From a virus: a stretch of DNA of 40,026 nucleotides. Below, in pieces: positions 1 to 7,224 of this stretch. The stretch spans positions 1 to 40,026 of IMG/VR virus record IMGVR_UViG_3300010371_000066; one strand, given 5' to 3'. The stretch's first letter is position 1, and each line of letters opens with the position of its first letter. Made by a program: the position numbers and the translations under genes. The notes beneath the pieces are model-generated. The model ran no database searches. It worked only from the letters and a program-made list of their open reading frames with translations, and was not told the origin of the DNA.

Positions 1-65
1 CGTCCCTCTCCGCCGCCAGCCTGCCCGTCGCCTCGCTCTCCTGCGCCTACCTCCCCTCCGCCTAG

Positions 66-485
66 GACCTCTCCGGCGCGAACCCCTCCGGCGCGAACCT
101 CTCCGGCGCGAACCTCTCCGGCGCGAACCTCTCCGGCGCGAACCTCTCCGGCGCGAAGAACCTCGATCCGAAGGCGCTGGTGCGCCGCCAGATCGTGCCC
201 GAGTCTGGCGCATTCGAGGGCTTCAAGCGCGTGGTCGGCGGCGGAATCGTTCACCTGCGCATTCCGGCAGAAGCCAAGCGCCTCGGCGGGGCTGTCGGCC
301 GCAAGTGTCGCGCCGAATTCGTCGAGGTGATTTCCGGCTCCGGCGTGTCGATTCACGACAGTGAGACGAAGTACGGGCCGGGCGCGGTCGTGCGCTGCCA
401 CAAATGGAATCCCGATCCGACCATCGAATGCGGCGGCGGAATCCATTTCTTCCTCACGAAGCTGGAAGCGGAGGAATACCGATGA
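66..485 (+). CDS. Pentapeptide-repeat protein, C-terminal part
   Basis: This is the C-terminal part of the gene that starts at 39510 and runs off the window end. Codons from 66 read about six A-N-L-S-G units, then a non-repeat domain of roughly 105 residues. That domain ends in a segment with IECGGGIHFFLT, which resembles the DUF5758-type domain I associate with phage pentapeptide proteins (recalled from memory, moderate confidence). Joining base 40026 to base 1 keeps the frame, but a TAG at 63-65 and a poor-quality repeat before it interrupt the reading. Joining 40026 to 99, using the 32-base match, gives an uninterrupted frame. The stop at 483-485 overlaps the next start. Pentapeptide repeats fold as a right-handed square beta helix, and some mimic DNA and bind gyrase. 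The function here is unknown. Confidence 0.8.
   Translation, partial: DLSGANPSGANLSGANLSGANLSGANLSGAKNLDPKALVRRQIVPESGAFEGFKRVVGGGIVHLRIPAEAKRLGGAVGRKCRAEFVEVISGSGVSIHDSETKYGPGAVVRCHKWNPDPTIECGGGIHFFLTKLEAEEYR
72..161 (+). repeat. 15-bp tandem repeat (pentapeptide coding), left end
   Basis: Six near-identical units of CTCTCCGGCGCGAAC phase. Bases 68-99 are identical to the last 32 bases of the window (39995-40026), as expected for overlapping ends of a circular assembly. Confidence 0.9.
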
Positions 486-730
486 CCTACCAAGAGATCG
501 ACGCAGCCGACAAAGCACTCGTCGACCTGCTGAAGCGCAAGTCACGGCCTACGCCGGAAGAAGCGCTGAGGGTCGTGGCGTGGGCCGCGCAGAAGATGGC
601 GCGGGCAGAGCACCTGTATCTGACCACGGAAGACGCGGATGCCCATCGGGACTACAAGAAGGCTCTCGAAGATTATGAAGCGGCCGGGATCATCTACGCG
701 CAGTCGTGCGCAAAGGTGTTTCACCCGTGA
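482..730 (+). CDS. Hypothetical protein, 82 aa
   Basis: ATG at 482 overlaps the stop of the pentapeptide gene (ATGA), implying translational coupling. The longer reading from 404 overlaps the upstream domain and is less likely. The protein is mostly predicted helix, has no cysteines in a metal-binding pattern apart from one near the C terminus, and ends AKVFHP. No family is recognised. It is the second gene of the rightward early operon. The overlap style shared with its neighbours and the conserved frame are the evidence that it is real. Confidence 0.7.
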   Translation: MTYQEIDAADKALVDLLKRKSRPTPEEALRVVAWAAQKMARAEHLYLTTEDADAHRDYKKALEDYEAAGIIYAQSCAKVFHP

Positions 731-1011
731 GCGCCGCCAAGCACACGCTGGAGCCGATGCCGCTCGCTGGATGGATCGGCGGATTCGACTTCGACCACAA
801 GCCGCATGGCACGCTGGAGGTCGTTGTCGATGAGCCGTTCCGCACGGCCCTCGGCAAAAACGCGCGAGTCCTCTTGGTCCCCGACGAGCTGGTCTATCGG
901 GCCGCGCCGATGCTGGCGGATGCGTTGGAGGCGCTGCTTGCGGCGAATCCATTCATCCGTGGAGCCGACGATGCGATCAAGGCCCTCCGTGCTGCCGGGA
1001 GGCTGCCGTGA
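727..1011 (+). CDS. Hypothetical protein, 94 aa
   Basis: GTG at 727 overlaps the preceding TGA (GTGA). The alternative ATG at 706 would overlap the upstream gene more. The protein has a beta-rich first half containing GGFDFDHKPHGTLEVVVDE and a helical C terminus rich in Ala. I do not recognise a family. It is flanked on both sides by 4-base overlaps in the early operon. Confidence 0.65.
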   Translation: MSAAKHTLEPMPLAGWIGGFDFDHKPHGTLEVVVDEPFRTALGKNARVLLVPDELVYRAAPMLADALEALLAANPFIRGADDAIKALRAAGRLP

Positions 1012-1289
1012 ATTGGCCTACGCCTGCAGGGTTGAAAGCAGGAGGTCCGCGCCCGTGCCTCTGGTGCGAGCAAGACCTCGCGCTTGTCGGAAAAGGGCTC
1101 CCGTATTGCGCGGGCTGCTGGGCCGCCCGGAATCCGCGCAAGTACGAGCCCACAGCGCAGGAGCAGGCAGATCACGAGCTCGAAGAAGAGCGGATGTTCG
1201 CGGAAGACCACTCTTGGGAGTCGGACAACGGCGATCTGAATGAAGGTCGCGCGGTCGGGCCGGTGCCCGGCTACTTCGACAAATGGTGA
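1008..1289 (+). CDS. Small zinc-ribbon-like protein, 93 aa
   Basis: GTG at 1008 overlaps the previous stop. Residues about 17-38 hold CLWC and CAGC pairs spaced like a zinc ribbon, followed by an acidic C-terminal half rich in Glu and Asp. It directly precedes the Erf-like recombinase, so a DNA-metabolism role is possible, but nothing in the sequence proves it. Confidence 0.65.
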   Translation: MNWPTPAGLKAGGPRPCLWCEQDLALVGKGLPYCAGCWAARNPRKYEPTAQEQADHELEEERMFAEDHSWESDNGDLNEGRAVGPVPGYFDKW

Positions 1290-1293
1290 GCCA

Positions 1294-2016
1294 ATGACCA
1301 CGGCGCTAAAGGCCGCAGAGCCGCCCAGGCAGGAAGAGAAGAAGCCCGAGTTGTTGTCGATTGCGAAGGCGATCCCGCTCATCATCGGCGCGATCCCGCC
1401 CATCACGAAGAACCGGAAGAACGAACAGCAGCACTACAACTTCCGTGGCATCGACGACGTGTACGCCGCGCTCAATCTGCTGCTGGCGAAGTATGGCGTC
1501 TCGATCCTGCCCGAAGTGCTCGAATCGAAGCACGAGGCGGCGGGCACGACCAAGAGTGGGACCACGATGTGGCGGCACTACATCCGCGTCCGATACCACC
1601 TGATCGCCTCGGATGGCTCCACGCTCAAGGCCGACAGCGAAGGCGAGGGAATGGATACCGGAGACAAGGCCACGCCCAAGGCCTTCTCGACGGCATTCAA
1701 GACGATGGCCTTCCAGGTGTTCTGCATTCCGACCGGCGAGAAGGTGGACTCGGAAGAGGACTCGCCCGAGGTGGTTGCGCCAAAACAGGAGCGCAACAAG
1801 GACGAGCCGATCTGGAAGCAGGTCGTGGTCGTGGCGAAAGAGTACGGCTTCGATTGCGGCGAAGGAAACAAGGCCCTGTGGGCTCTCGCCGCCACCGTCA
1901 CCAAGACGCCCGCGCCGAAGTGGACTGAAGAGGACTTCAAGCTGATCGAGCAGGCGCTGGCCTCTGCCGTGTCGGGCCGGAAGCCCGGCGAGCCCGAGTC
2001 GGACATCCCGTTCTAG
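1294..2016 (+). CDS. erf: Erf-family single-strand annealing protein
   Basis: A 240-aa protein starting at ATG 1294, just after the preceding stop at 1287-1289; the ORF is also open from an upstream ATG at 1240, which would overlap that gene. The core HYNFRGIDDVYAALNLLLAK and the later GDKATPKAFSTAFKTM are typical of the ERF superfamily of phage annealing proteins. These bind single-stranded DNA and pair complementary strands, often to circularise or recombine phage genomes. The length fits the family. After a variable linker the protein ends in an acidic stretch closing with ESDIPF, very like the C-terminal tip of bacterial SSB (DDDIPF). No partner exonuclease or phage SSB was seen nearby. 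The position in the rightward operon matches the recombination genes of lambda PL or P22. Confidence 0.88.
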   Translation: MTTALKAAEPPRQEEKKPELLSIAKAIPLIIGAIPPITKNRKNEQQHYNFRGIDDVYAALNLLLAKYGVSILPEVLESKHEAAGTTKSGTTMWRHYIRVRYHLIASDGSTLKADSEGEGMDTGDKATPKAFSTAFKTMAFQVFCIPTGEKVDSEEDSPEVVAPKQERNKDEPIWKQVVVVAKEYGFDCGEGNKALWALAATVTKTPAPKWTEEDFKLIEQALASAVSGRKPGEPESDIPF

Positions 2017-2019
2017 GCC

Positions 2020-2205
2020 ATGCCGACCCCCAAAGACATGGCCGCTCAACTCATCGCGGAATGCGAGCGCGGTTTCCGCGATGAATTTCACTGGCAAGGC
2101 TGGCTCAAGAAGAACGGGAGGCTGATTGCATCGCTGCCCATCCCTCTTGCAAAGCAAGTGTCCCGGGCTTGGTCGAATGCGACGGCTATCGTGGAGGAAA
2201 AGTGA
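2020..2205 (+). CDS. Hypothetical protein, 61 aa
   Basis: ATG at 2020, three bases after the erf stop. The small helical protein MPTPKDMAAQLIAECERGF... has no recognised domain. Its stop overlaps the GTG start of the HNH-like gene downstream. Position between two DNA-metabolism genes is the only hint to its role. Confidence 0.65.
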   Translation: MPTPKDMAAQLIAECERGFRDEFHWQGWLKKNGRLIASLPIPLAKQVSRAWSNATAIVEEK

Positions 2206-2714
2206 CCAAGGCTGAAGCTCGCCAGCTCTGGCAAATCCAGGGGAAGGGCTCCGCATGCGCTACGGCCCTTGCTCTCTTCTTGAAAAGCAAGGCCAAGCGC
2301 AAGCCGATCTCTTCTCGGAGGATTGAGAAGAAAGAGCGGCTTACCAAGAAGGGGCTGGCGCGCAAGGCGGTGCGGTTGGCGTGTGAACTGCGGGCGGCCG
2401 GCAAGTGCGAATGCTGCGGCACTCCGTTTGTTCCGGCAAGCGATCACGAAGCGGAAATGGACCATTTCCATGGCCGCGCTTTCTCGGAATCGGTGGAGAC
2501 GTGCTGGATGCTGACGCGCGCCTGTCACCGCAGCAAGACGCAGAACTGGCCCGACAGAGCAGTCTGGGATCTCGCCTTCGCAATGCATTGCAAAAGGCAC
2601 GGCTACTCATTCTCGCCGCGCCTCACCAAAGACTTAGGCCGCCGTGGCAGTCGGGCAATCCCGCCCGCTGCGCTGAAGAACACGGCGGCCGTTTCTGATT
2701 CGGAGAGCAAATGA
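2202..2714 (+). CDS. HNH-type nuclease-like protein
   Basis: GTG at 2202 overlaps the upstream TGA, giving 170 aa. The N-terminal third is very basic (Lys/Arg-rich). Around residues 65-110 there is a CECC pair, then EMDHFHGR, then TRACHRSKTQNWPDR, the order of an HNH fold with metal-binding Cys/His residues and a catalytic DH. The family is inferred from this motif order. Phage proteins of this kind can nick DNA during recombination or packaging, or be free-standing mobile endonucleases. The partner genes are Erf upstream and a hypothetical gene overlapping at 2711. Confidence 0.65.
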   Translation: MTKAEARQLWQIQGKGSACATALALFLKSKAKRKPISSRRIEKKERLTKKGLARKAVRLACELRAAGKCECCGTPFVPASDHEAEMDHFHGRAFSESVETCWMLTRACHRSKTQNWPDRAVWDLAFAMHCKRHGYSFSPRLTKDLGRRGSRAIPPAALKNTAAVSDSESK

Positions 2715-3166
2715 GCTTCATCGTGCGCTACGCGGACGGCTCTTGGCAAGACGACGTGATTGAGGACGAGGCGGAAGCCCTCTGCCGCGTTGTTGAGCTT
2801 TTCGAGAAGGGGATCGCGGTCACGCTCTGGCGGCAATTGCCCGTCAAACTGACCGCGAAGGCCCGCATCATCAAGCGTAAGTCCCCGGCCCCGGAGCCCG
2901 TGGCGAATCCCCCCTCGCCCACTCCGGAGGCCGGTGAGTCTCCGAAGAAGCGCGAATACTCGATCGGGCTGGACCCTTCGCAGCCGGGCGGTATCTCGAT
3001 CGCGCCGGTCGATCCTCCCGGCAATGTCTGCCTCGCTCCGGATTGCGATGAGCCACCCACGGAGAGCGGCTTTTGCAAAGCGCACCACATCAACGGAGTG
3101 AGCCCGGCGACAGTGGAAGCGCTTCGCAAGAAGAGGGCTGCCAGCCCTACAGGAGGAAGACGATGA
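2711..3166 (+). CDS. Hypothetical protein with Cys/His knuckle, 151 aa
   Basis: Starts with ATGA overlap. The N-terminal ~55 residues form a compact, beta-rich domain. Then comes a Pro-rich linker (PAPEPVANPPSPTPE), followed by CLAPDCDEPPTESGFCKAHH, a C-x4-C...C-x2-HH knuckle resembling small zinc-binding elements seen in phage proteins. The C terminus is basic. Function unknown. Confidence 0.65.
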   Translation: MSFIVRYADGSWQDDVIEDEAEALCRVVELFEKGIAVTLWRQLPVKLTAKARIIKRKSPAPEPVANPPSPTPEAGESPKKREYSIGLDPSQPGGISIAPVDPPGNVCLAPDCDEPPTESGFCKAHHINGVSPATVEALRKKRAASPTGGRR

Positions 3167-3459
3167 GCGCGGACTATCCAGATCACGACTGGCGCACAGA
3201 GCAGTACGGCACCATTCGCGGCAAATTTTACGCCGTCGTCAATTTTGCGTGGTGCGAGCCGACGGGTGCGCCGAGTTGGCGCTGGTACGTCGGTCGCGTC
3301 GAGGACTGCGAGATGGTTGCCGATGGCTATAACTACGCGACCGCCGCCGAGGCGCGCGCCGCCGCCGACAAGTGGGTGGCCGAATATGCGGACGGCAACC
3401 CCTTCGACTTCTCTTGGCTGCCGACGACGAAAAACGAAGAACGGGTCGGCACGCCATGA
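3163..3459 (+). CDS. Hypothetical protein, 98 aa
   Basis: ATG at 3163 overlaps the previous stop (ATGA) and follows an AGGAGG-like site inside the upstream gene, ACAGGAGGAAG. The protein is rich in aromatic residues (WRWYVGRVEDCEM) and ends acidic. It may be a small alpha/beta domain, and no family is recognised. Confidence 0.65.
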   Translation: MSADYPDHDWRTEQYGTIRGKFYAVVNFAWCEPTGAPSWRWYVGRVEDCEMVADGYNYATAAEARAAADKWVAEYADGNPFDFSWLPTTKNEERVGTP

Positions 3460-4052
3460 CCACCCCCATCCCTTCCAGAGAGGAGCGGGAACTGCCGCTT
3501 TCCGAGGAGGAATTGAAGCACGCCGCGGAGGTGGCGGGTTGCCTTGGTGCCTCCGGTGATGGCGGAGGCTGGTACGGAGGCAAAGAAATCATTCGCCTTA
3601 TCGCCCAGGCCCGCGAAGCCCTTTCCCTGAAAGCTGCTCTTGAAGAGGTGCGCGCTGAAGTGGAACGCCTGACGACGCTCAACACGCTGGAGCGCAAGCA
3701 CGCAGGCATCGCCATCGAGGCGAGACAGCGCGCCGAAGAAGAGATCCGCGTCCGCGATGCCATTGAGGCAGAGCGACCAAAGGTGCAGGCCGACGCGTCG
3801 CAACTGGCGATGCGGCTGCGCAAAGAGAACACCCGCGTGGTTGCGCTGGCGTCCGCCGCCCTCGTGGATCTCATGCCCATCGAACGTCACGAGCACGAAT
3901 ACCAGCGGCGCTGCCCTGTGTGCCGCTACGTCTGGCCAGCGAACGCCGGATTTCGAGGACAGAAGCACGATCTGGCATGCCCGGTTGGAATGGCCGTCGA
4001 TGCGGTGGTCGAGGCGTCCGATAACGTCAACCGGAGCCCTCCAAATGAATGA
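3456..4052 (+). CDS. Coiled-coil protein with C-terminal Cys cluster, 198 aa
   Basis: ATG at 3456 overlaps the upstream stop. Residues about 45-125 are a strongly charged heptad-like helix rich in Glu, Ala and Arg. After that comes a HEHEYQRRCPVCRYVW segment with a further Cys near KHDLACPV, a possible zinc site. Function unknown. The next gene also begins with a long coiled coil, and the two may be related or interacting products. Confidence 0.65.
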   Translation: MTTPIPSREERELPLSEEELKHAAEVAGCLGASGDGGGWYGGKEIIRLIAQAREALSLKAALEEVRAEVERLTTLNTLERKHAGIAIEARQRAEEEIRVRDAIEAERPKVQADASQLAMRLRKENTRVVALASAALVDLMPIERHEHEYQRRCPVCRYVWPANAGFRGQKHDLACPVGMAVDAVVEASDNVNRSPPNE

Positions 4053-4983
4053 CCTTGTTGATCAGGCAATCGCCGCCACGGTGGCGGACCTCAAGGCCCA
4101 GCGCGACGCCTCCCGTGCCGAGGCCGAAGGACTGCGGAGGGAGCGGGACGACCTGAAGGCGCTGGCCGACAAGGTGATGAACGAGCGCGACGCCGCCGAG
4201 GCCAAGGCGAAGTTTGAGCGCGAGCGCGCGAACGAGTGGCTGGCCCAAAAGCACGACGCCGAGAAGCGGCTCGCAGCGACAGCAGCCGTCGAAATCGCAC
4301 GCGACCCGCGCGCCGCCCTCGCTGCGCCAGCTCCACAGCAAGAGCAGGCCTGCTCGCGGTGCAAGACACTAGAGGTGGCGCTGCGGGAGGCGCGCGGGCT
4401 GACCGACGCCGAGTTGGCTGAGATGAAGACGCTGGCCGCAGGCGGTCCGGCAACGGCCCTCGAATGGCGCGCCGCCGCGCTGGCCGCGCATCCATTCCTG
4501 CTGCTGGAGGTCACCGCCGCCCGCGCCGCCCTCGCTGCGCTCGTATCATCGCCGCGCCCCGAGGTGCTGTCGCCCAGCGCATTGATCTGCCGGAAGGGCG
4601 GCGACATCAAACATATTCACGTCAACGACTGCTTCGGGCCTGTCACCGCGCCGCGCCCCGCGCCGCTCTCCGCAGAAGCGCAAGAGGCCCGCCGTCCTCC
4701 CTCGCCGGAAAGCCTTGTCGGTGCGCCAGCGCCGCGCCCCGAGTGGGAAGAGGGCATCGAGGCATCGAAAGACCTCGCGCCGCTCGATGAAGCGCTGGCG
4801 CTTCTGGAGGGCTGCGCGGAATGGGTGGACCGTCCCGGCCTCGACTCAATCACGCGCTCGTGGGTTGAGGCGGCGGCGGAATTCCTCAAGAGGCCGCGCA
4901 CCGCGCCCACGCCAGGGCCGGAATGCGGCATGCCCGCGCCGCGCCCCGAGCAGGAAAAACAGCAGGGCGAGGAGGAGAAATAA
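4045..4983 (+). CDS. Coiled-coil protein with repetitive Ala/Pro linkers, 312 aa
   Basis: ATG at 4045 lies inside the end of the previous gene. Residues 1-90 form a charged coiled coil, followed by ACSRCKTLEVAL and then low-complexity stretches in which AAPRPE-like linkers recur (DNA CGCCGCGCCCCGAG or close variants near 4550, 4650, 4730 and 4936). The C terminus is Glu-rich. The stop TAA overlaps the MazG-like start. A 516-codon ORF on the opposite strand here is a GC-bias shadow. No enzymatic domain is visible. Confidence 0.65.
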   Translation: MNDLVDQAIAATVADLKAQRDASRAEAEGLRRERDDLKALADKVMNERDAAEAKAKFERERANEWLAQKHDAEKRLAATAAVEIARDPRAALAAPAPQQEQACSRCKTLEVALREARGLTDAELAEMKTLAAGGPATALEWRAAALAAHPFLLLEVTAARAALAALVSSPRPEVLSPSALICRKGGDIKHIHVNDCFGPVTAPRPAPLSAEAQEARRPPSPESLVGAPAPRPEWEEGIEASKDLAPLDEALALLEGCAEWVDRPGLDSITRSWVEAAAEFLKRPRTAPTPGPECGMPAPRPEQEKQQGEEEK

Positions 4984-5972
4984 TGGGCTACCCGACCGAT
5001 CAGGACTTTGAAGAGGCGCGACGGCACCGGACGCCACCGGCCCAGCGTTCGCCGGAGCCGCTGACGCTGGCGGCGCTCCGAGCAGCGAACGCCGTTCGGC
5101 AGAAGGAGTGGGATCGCGGTGACGTGATCACGCTGGAGTATCGCGGCAACGAGCTTGCCGGAGAGGTGGGCGAGGCATGCAACGTCGTGAAGAAGCTCGC
5201 GCGCGAACGCCTCGGTATCCGTGGCTCGCGGGCCACGGCGCAGCAACTCGCGGAGGAATTGGCCGACGTGATGATCTGCGTCGATCTGGTGGCGATGCAT
5301 GCGGGCATCGACCTCGCCGCCGCCGTGGTCGCCAAGTTCAACCTGACCTCCGAAAAGAACGGGCTCGCCACGCGGCTCCCCTTCCTCGAAAAGCAGCCCT
5401 CTCCCTCTCCTCACCCTGAGGTGCCGACGCGGTGCCCGTACTGCGAAGCCAGGCCGTTCGAGGTGATCGACGGCTCCGAAGAGGTGGCCTTCATGCAGTG
5501 TCAGAACTGCAAGGCCAAGTGGCCAGTGCCCGCCCGCCCCGAGGTGCAGAGCGAGGACAGCGCATTCAAGGAGGGGGCGGAGGCGATGCGCGAGGCGGCG
5601 GTGAAGGCCGCGAGGGCGCACGGTGCGCTGCACGCCATCGACGATAAGGTGTGGGCGCGCGACTGCTCGACGCAAATCGAGTCGGACATCCGCTCGCTCC
5701 CCCTTCCTGAAAAGCCCTCTCCCGCGAGCGAGGACAGCAAGAGCGCGAGGTGGGGCCGCTCTGCTGACACGACGGTCTGGCATCGCTGGCTTCCGGGGAA
5801 GGTGGGCGACCGCGTGCGCTACACGGTCTGCGACGGCGAGGCGAGCGGATATTTCCCGGGTGAGCGTCCGCCGGGGAGCCCTCCGTTGGGAAGCAAGATT
5901 TGCGATGGCTGTCTCGCGTCGGAATTGGCACCGCGGGACAGCAAGAGCGCGGGCAGGGAAGGTGGGAAATGA
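4983..5972 (+). CDS. MazG-like nucleotide pyrophosphohydrolase with zinc ribbon
   Basis: A 329-aa protein from ATG 4983. Residues 35-120 match the MazG/all-alpha NTP pyrophosphatase pattern: NELAGEVGEACNVVKK supplies the E-x2-E pair (E61, E64) and EELADVMICVDLVA the second acidic pair (E92, D95). Such enzymes hydrolyse nucleoside triphosphates, including damaged ones or alarmone-linked pools. About residues 147-175 hold CPYC and CQNC, a zinc ribbon. A second Cys pair lies near the C terminus (CDGC). The long tail contains the dispersed EVQSEDSA linker. The MazG part alone is normally ~100 aa, so this is a fusion with extra unknown domains. Confidence 0.75.
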   Translation: MGYPTDQDFEEARRHRTPPAQRSPEPLTLAALRAANAVRQKEWDRGDVITLEYRGNELAGEVGEACNVVKKLARERLGIRGSRATAQQLAEELADVMICVDLVAMHAGIDLAAAVVAKFNLTSEKNGLATRLPFLEKQPSPSPHPEVPTRCPYCEARPFEVIDGSEEVAFMQCQNCKAKWPVPARPEVQSEDSAFKEGAEAMREAAVKAARAHGALHAIDDKVWARDCSTQIESDIRSLPLPEKPSPASEDSKSARWGRSADTTVWHRWLPGKVGDRVRYTVCDGEASGYFPGERPPGSPPLGSKICDGCLASELAPRDSKSAGREGGK

Positions 5973-6229
5973 GCGAGCGCATCGGATTCGCGGTTTTTTC
6001 GCCAACAACCGGCAAGTACGTTCAGCACCCCACCGGAAGCGGCATCGGCTGGTCGCGGAGCCGCGAAGAAGCCGAAGAAGTCGCGCGGACGTGGGGGTTC
6101 GATGGCGCGGTCGTGGACGCCGAGGACTTCGCTGCGCATTGGTACACCTACGTCCAGACGGCAGCACTCGGCGGCGTCATGCCGATGGAGACGGCGCGCA
6201 AGTTTCTGCCGCCCGAGGCGCTGCAATGA
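5969..6229 (+). CDS. Hypothetical protein, 86 aa
   Basis: ATG at 5969 overlaps the previous stop, with GGAAGGTGGG just upstream as ribosome-binding site. The protein MSERIGFAVFSPTTGKYVQ... looks like a small alpha/beta domain. It is not assigned to a family. The stop overlaps the next ATG. Confidence 0.65.
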   Translation: MSERIGFAVFSPTTGKYVQHPTGSGIGWSRSREEAEEVARTWGFDGAVVDAEDFAAHWYTYVQTAALGGVMPMETARKFLPPEALQ

Positions 6230-6561
6230 GGGCCAAAAAAAAGCTTTCGAGGGTGGACCAACTCGAACGAGCGCTGAGCGTGTTTTGCTGCTTTCACGTC
6301 GCCGTCTCGCGCGCTCTGGACGAGGGCACGGGCGACGGCGACTGCCACCTTGACAAGTGGATTTGTTCGCTTGGCGCGGCGGCGGACCGATCTCTGCGCG
6401 GCCTCTCGCCCATCCGCCCGAAGAACATCTCCAAGCACTGGAAGCAACTGCACCGCCGAGAAAAGGAAATGTTCGAGCCGAGCGCGGATGAGCCGCGCGC
6501 AGCGCCCGCCGCCCCCGAGGTGCAGAGCGAGGACAGCGCAGGCAAGGAAGGTGAAAAATGA
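6226..6561 (+). CDS. Hypothetical protein, 111 aa
   Basis: ATG at 6226 (ATGA overlap). The N terminus is basic (MRAKKKLSRV), then comes a helical region with three Cys residues, and a C-terminal tail carrying the peptide APEVQSEDSAGKEGEK. The DNA for that tail shares 28 identical bases (6513-6540) with the MazG-like gene (5537-5564). Function unknown. Confidence 0.6.
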   Translation: MRAKKKLSRVDQLERALSVFCCFHVAVSRALDEGTGDGDCHLDKWICSLGAAADRSLRGLSPIRPKNISKHWKQLHRREKEMFEPSADEPRAAPAAPEVQSEDSAGKEGEK

Positions 6562-6794
6562 AGGCCAAGGGTTTTCTGGTGAAGTTCACGATTCTCCTGC
6601 CCGTTCGGTCAGCCTGGGAGGAGCGGATCCCGCGGCCCGTGAGCGACGAAGCCATCGCCGCGGCGGTGAAGAGGCGCAAGGTCCTCGCCGGTAAGCGGCC
6701 CCGCGCCGCGAGCACCACCGACTACGGAGGCACCATCAGCGCTGGCCATGACGTGGTTGGCAGCTACTTCATCGTGCCGGACAGCGAGACATGA
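6558..6794 (+). CDS. Hypothetical protein, 78 aa
   Basis: ATG at 6558 overlaps the upstream stop, with GGAAGG as ribosome-binding site. The small basic protein contains VKFTILLPVRSAWEERI and ends GSYFIVPDSET. No family is recognised. It is followed by a 79-base gap that holds a C-rich run. Confidence 0.6.
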   Translation: MKAKGFLVKFTILLPVRSAWEERIPRPVSDEAIAAAVKRRKVLAGKRPRAASTTDYGGTISAGHDVVGSYFIVPDSET

Positions 6795-6873
6795 CTTCCT
6801 CGGACTGCCCTGCTGAAATTCAGGACAGGCCCCCCGCCCCCCCCCGCGCTGCGCCCTGACATGAAGGAGCCGA

Positions 6874-7224
6874 ATGGAAAATAAATCAGAAGGCGGGGCT
6901 CCACCCCGCGCCCCGCGCGTGTCTCGGACCGGAGATTTCGACGGATGCGGCAGCATGCTCTACGTCGTGGGGACCACGCAATACGTGCTGCGCATGGAGA
7001 GCGATTTCATGCTCGTCAACGCGCCCGAATGGATGGACCTGAAGATTGCGCGCCGCGTGCTGGCCGCGCTGAAGGAGGCCATCCGAGACGCCGAGAGGGA
7101 AGAGGCCGAAGGCCGCGAGCGGAGCGAGCCCCCTGAACCCACCCCCGCCCCCACCAGCAGCAGCGACAGCAAGGGAGGCGACAGCCCCGCCCCTCGCTCA
7201 CCTACACCGAGGGAGGGCGAGTAG
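6874..7224 (+). CDS. Hypothetical protein, 116 aa
   Basis: ATG at 6874 has AAGGAG eight bases upstream. The middle (SMLYVVGTTQYVLRMESDFMLVN...IARRVLAALKEAI) looks like a small folded domain. The C-terminal third is a Pro/Ser/Glu linker (TPAPTSSSDSKGGDSPAP) of the type repeated in neighbouring genes. The stop abuts the next ATG directly. Function unknown. Confidence 0.6.
   Translation: MENKSEGGAPPRAPRVSRTGDFDGCGSMLYVVGTTQYVLRMESDFMLVNAPEWMDLKIARRVLAALKEAIRDAEREEAEGRERSEPPEPTPAPTSSSDSKGGDSPAPRSPTPREGE

Noticed and set aside
4617-6167. Minus-strand ORF of 516 codons across the coiled-coil and MazG genes
   Set aside because: Arg/Pro-rich shadow without domain features; plus-strand genes here are coupled and show motifs.
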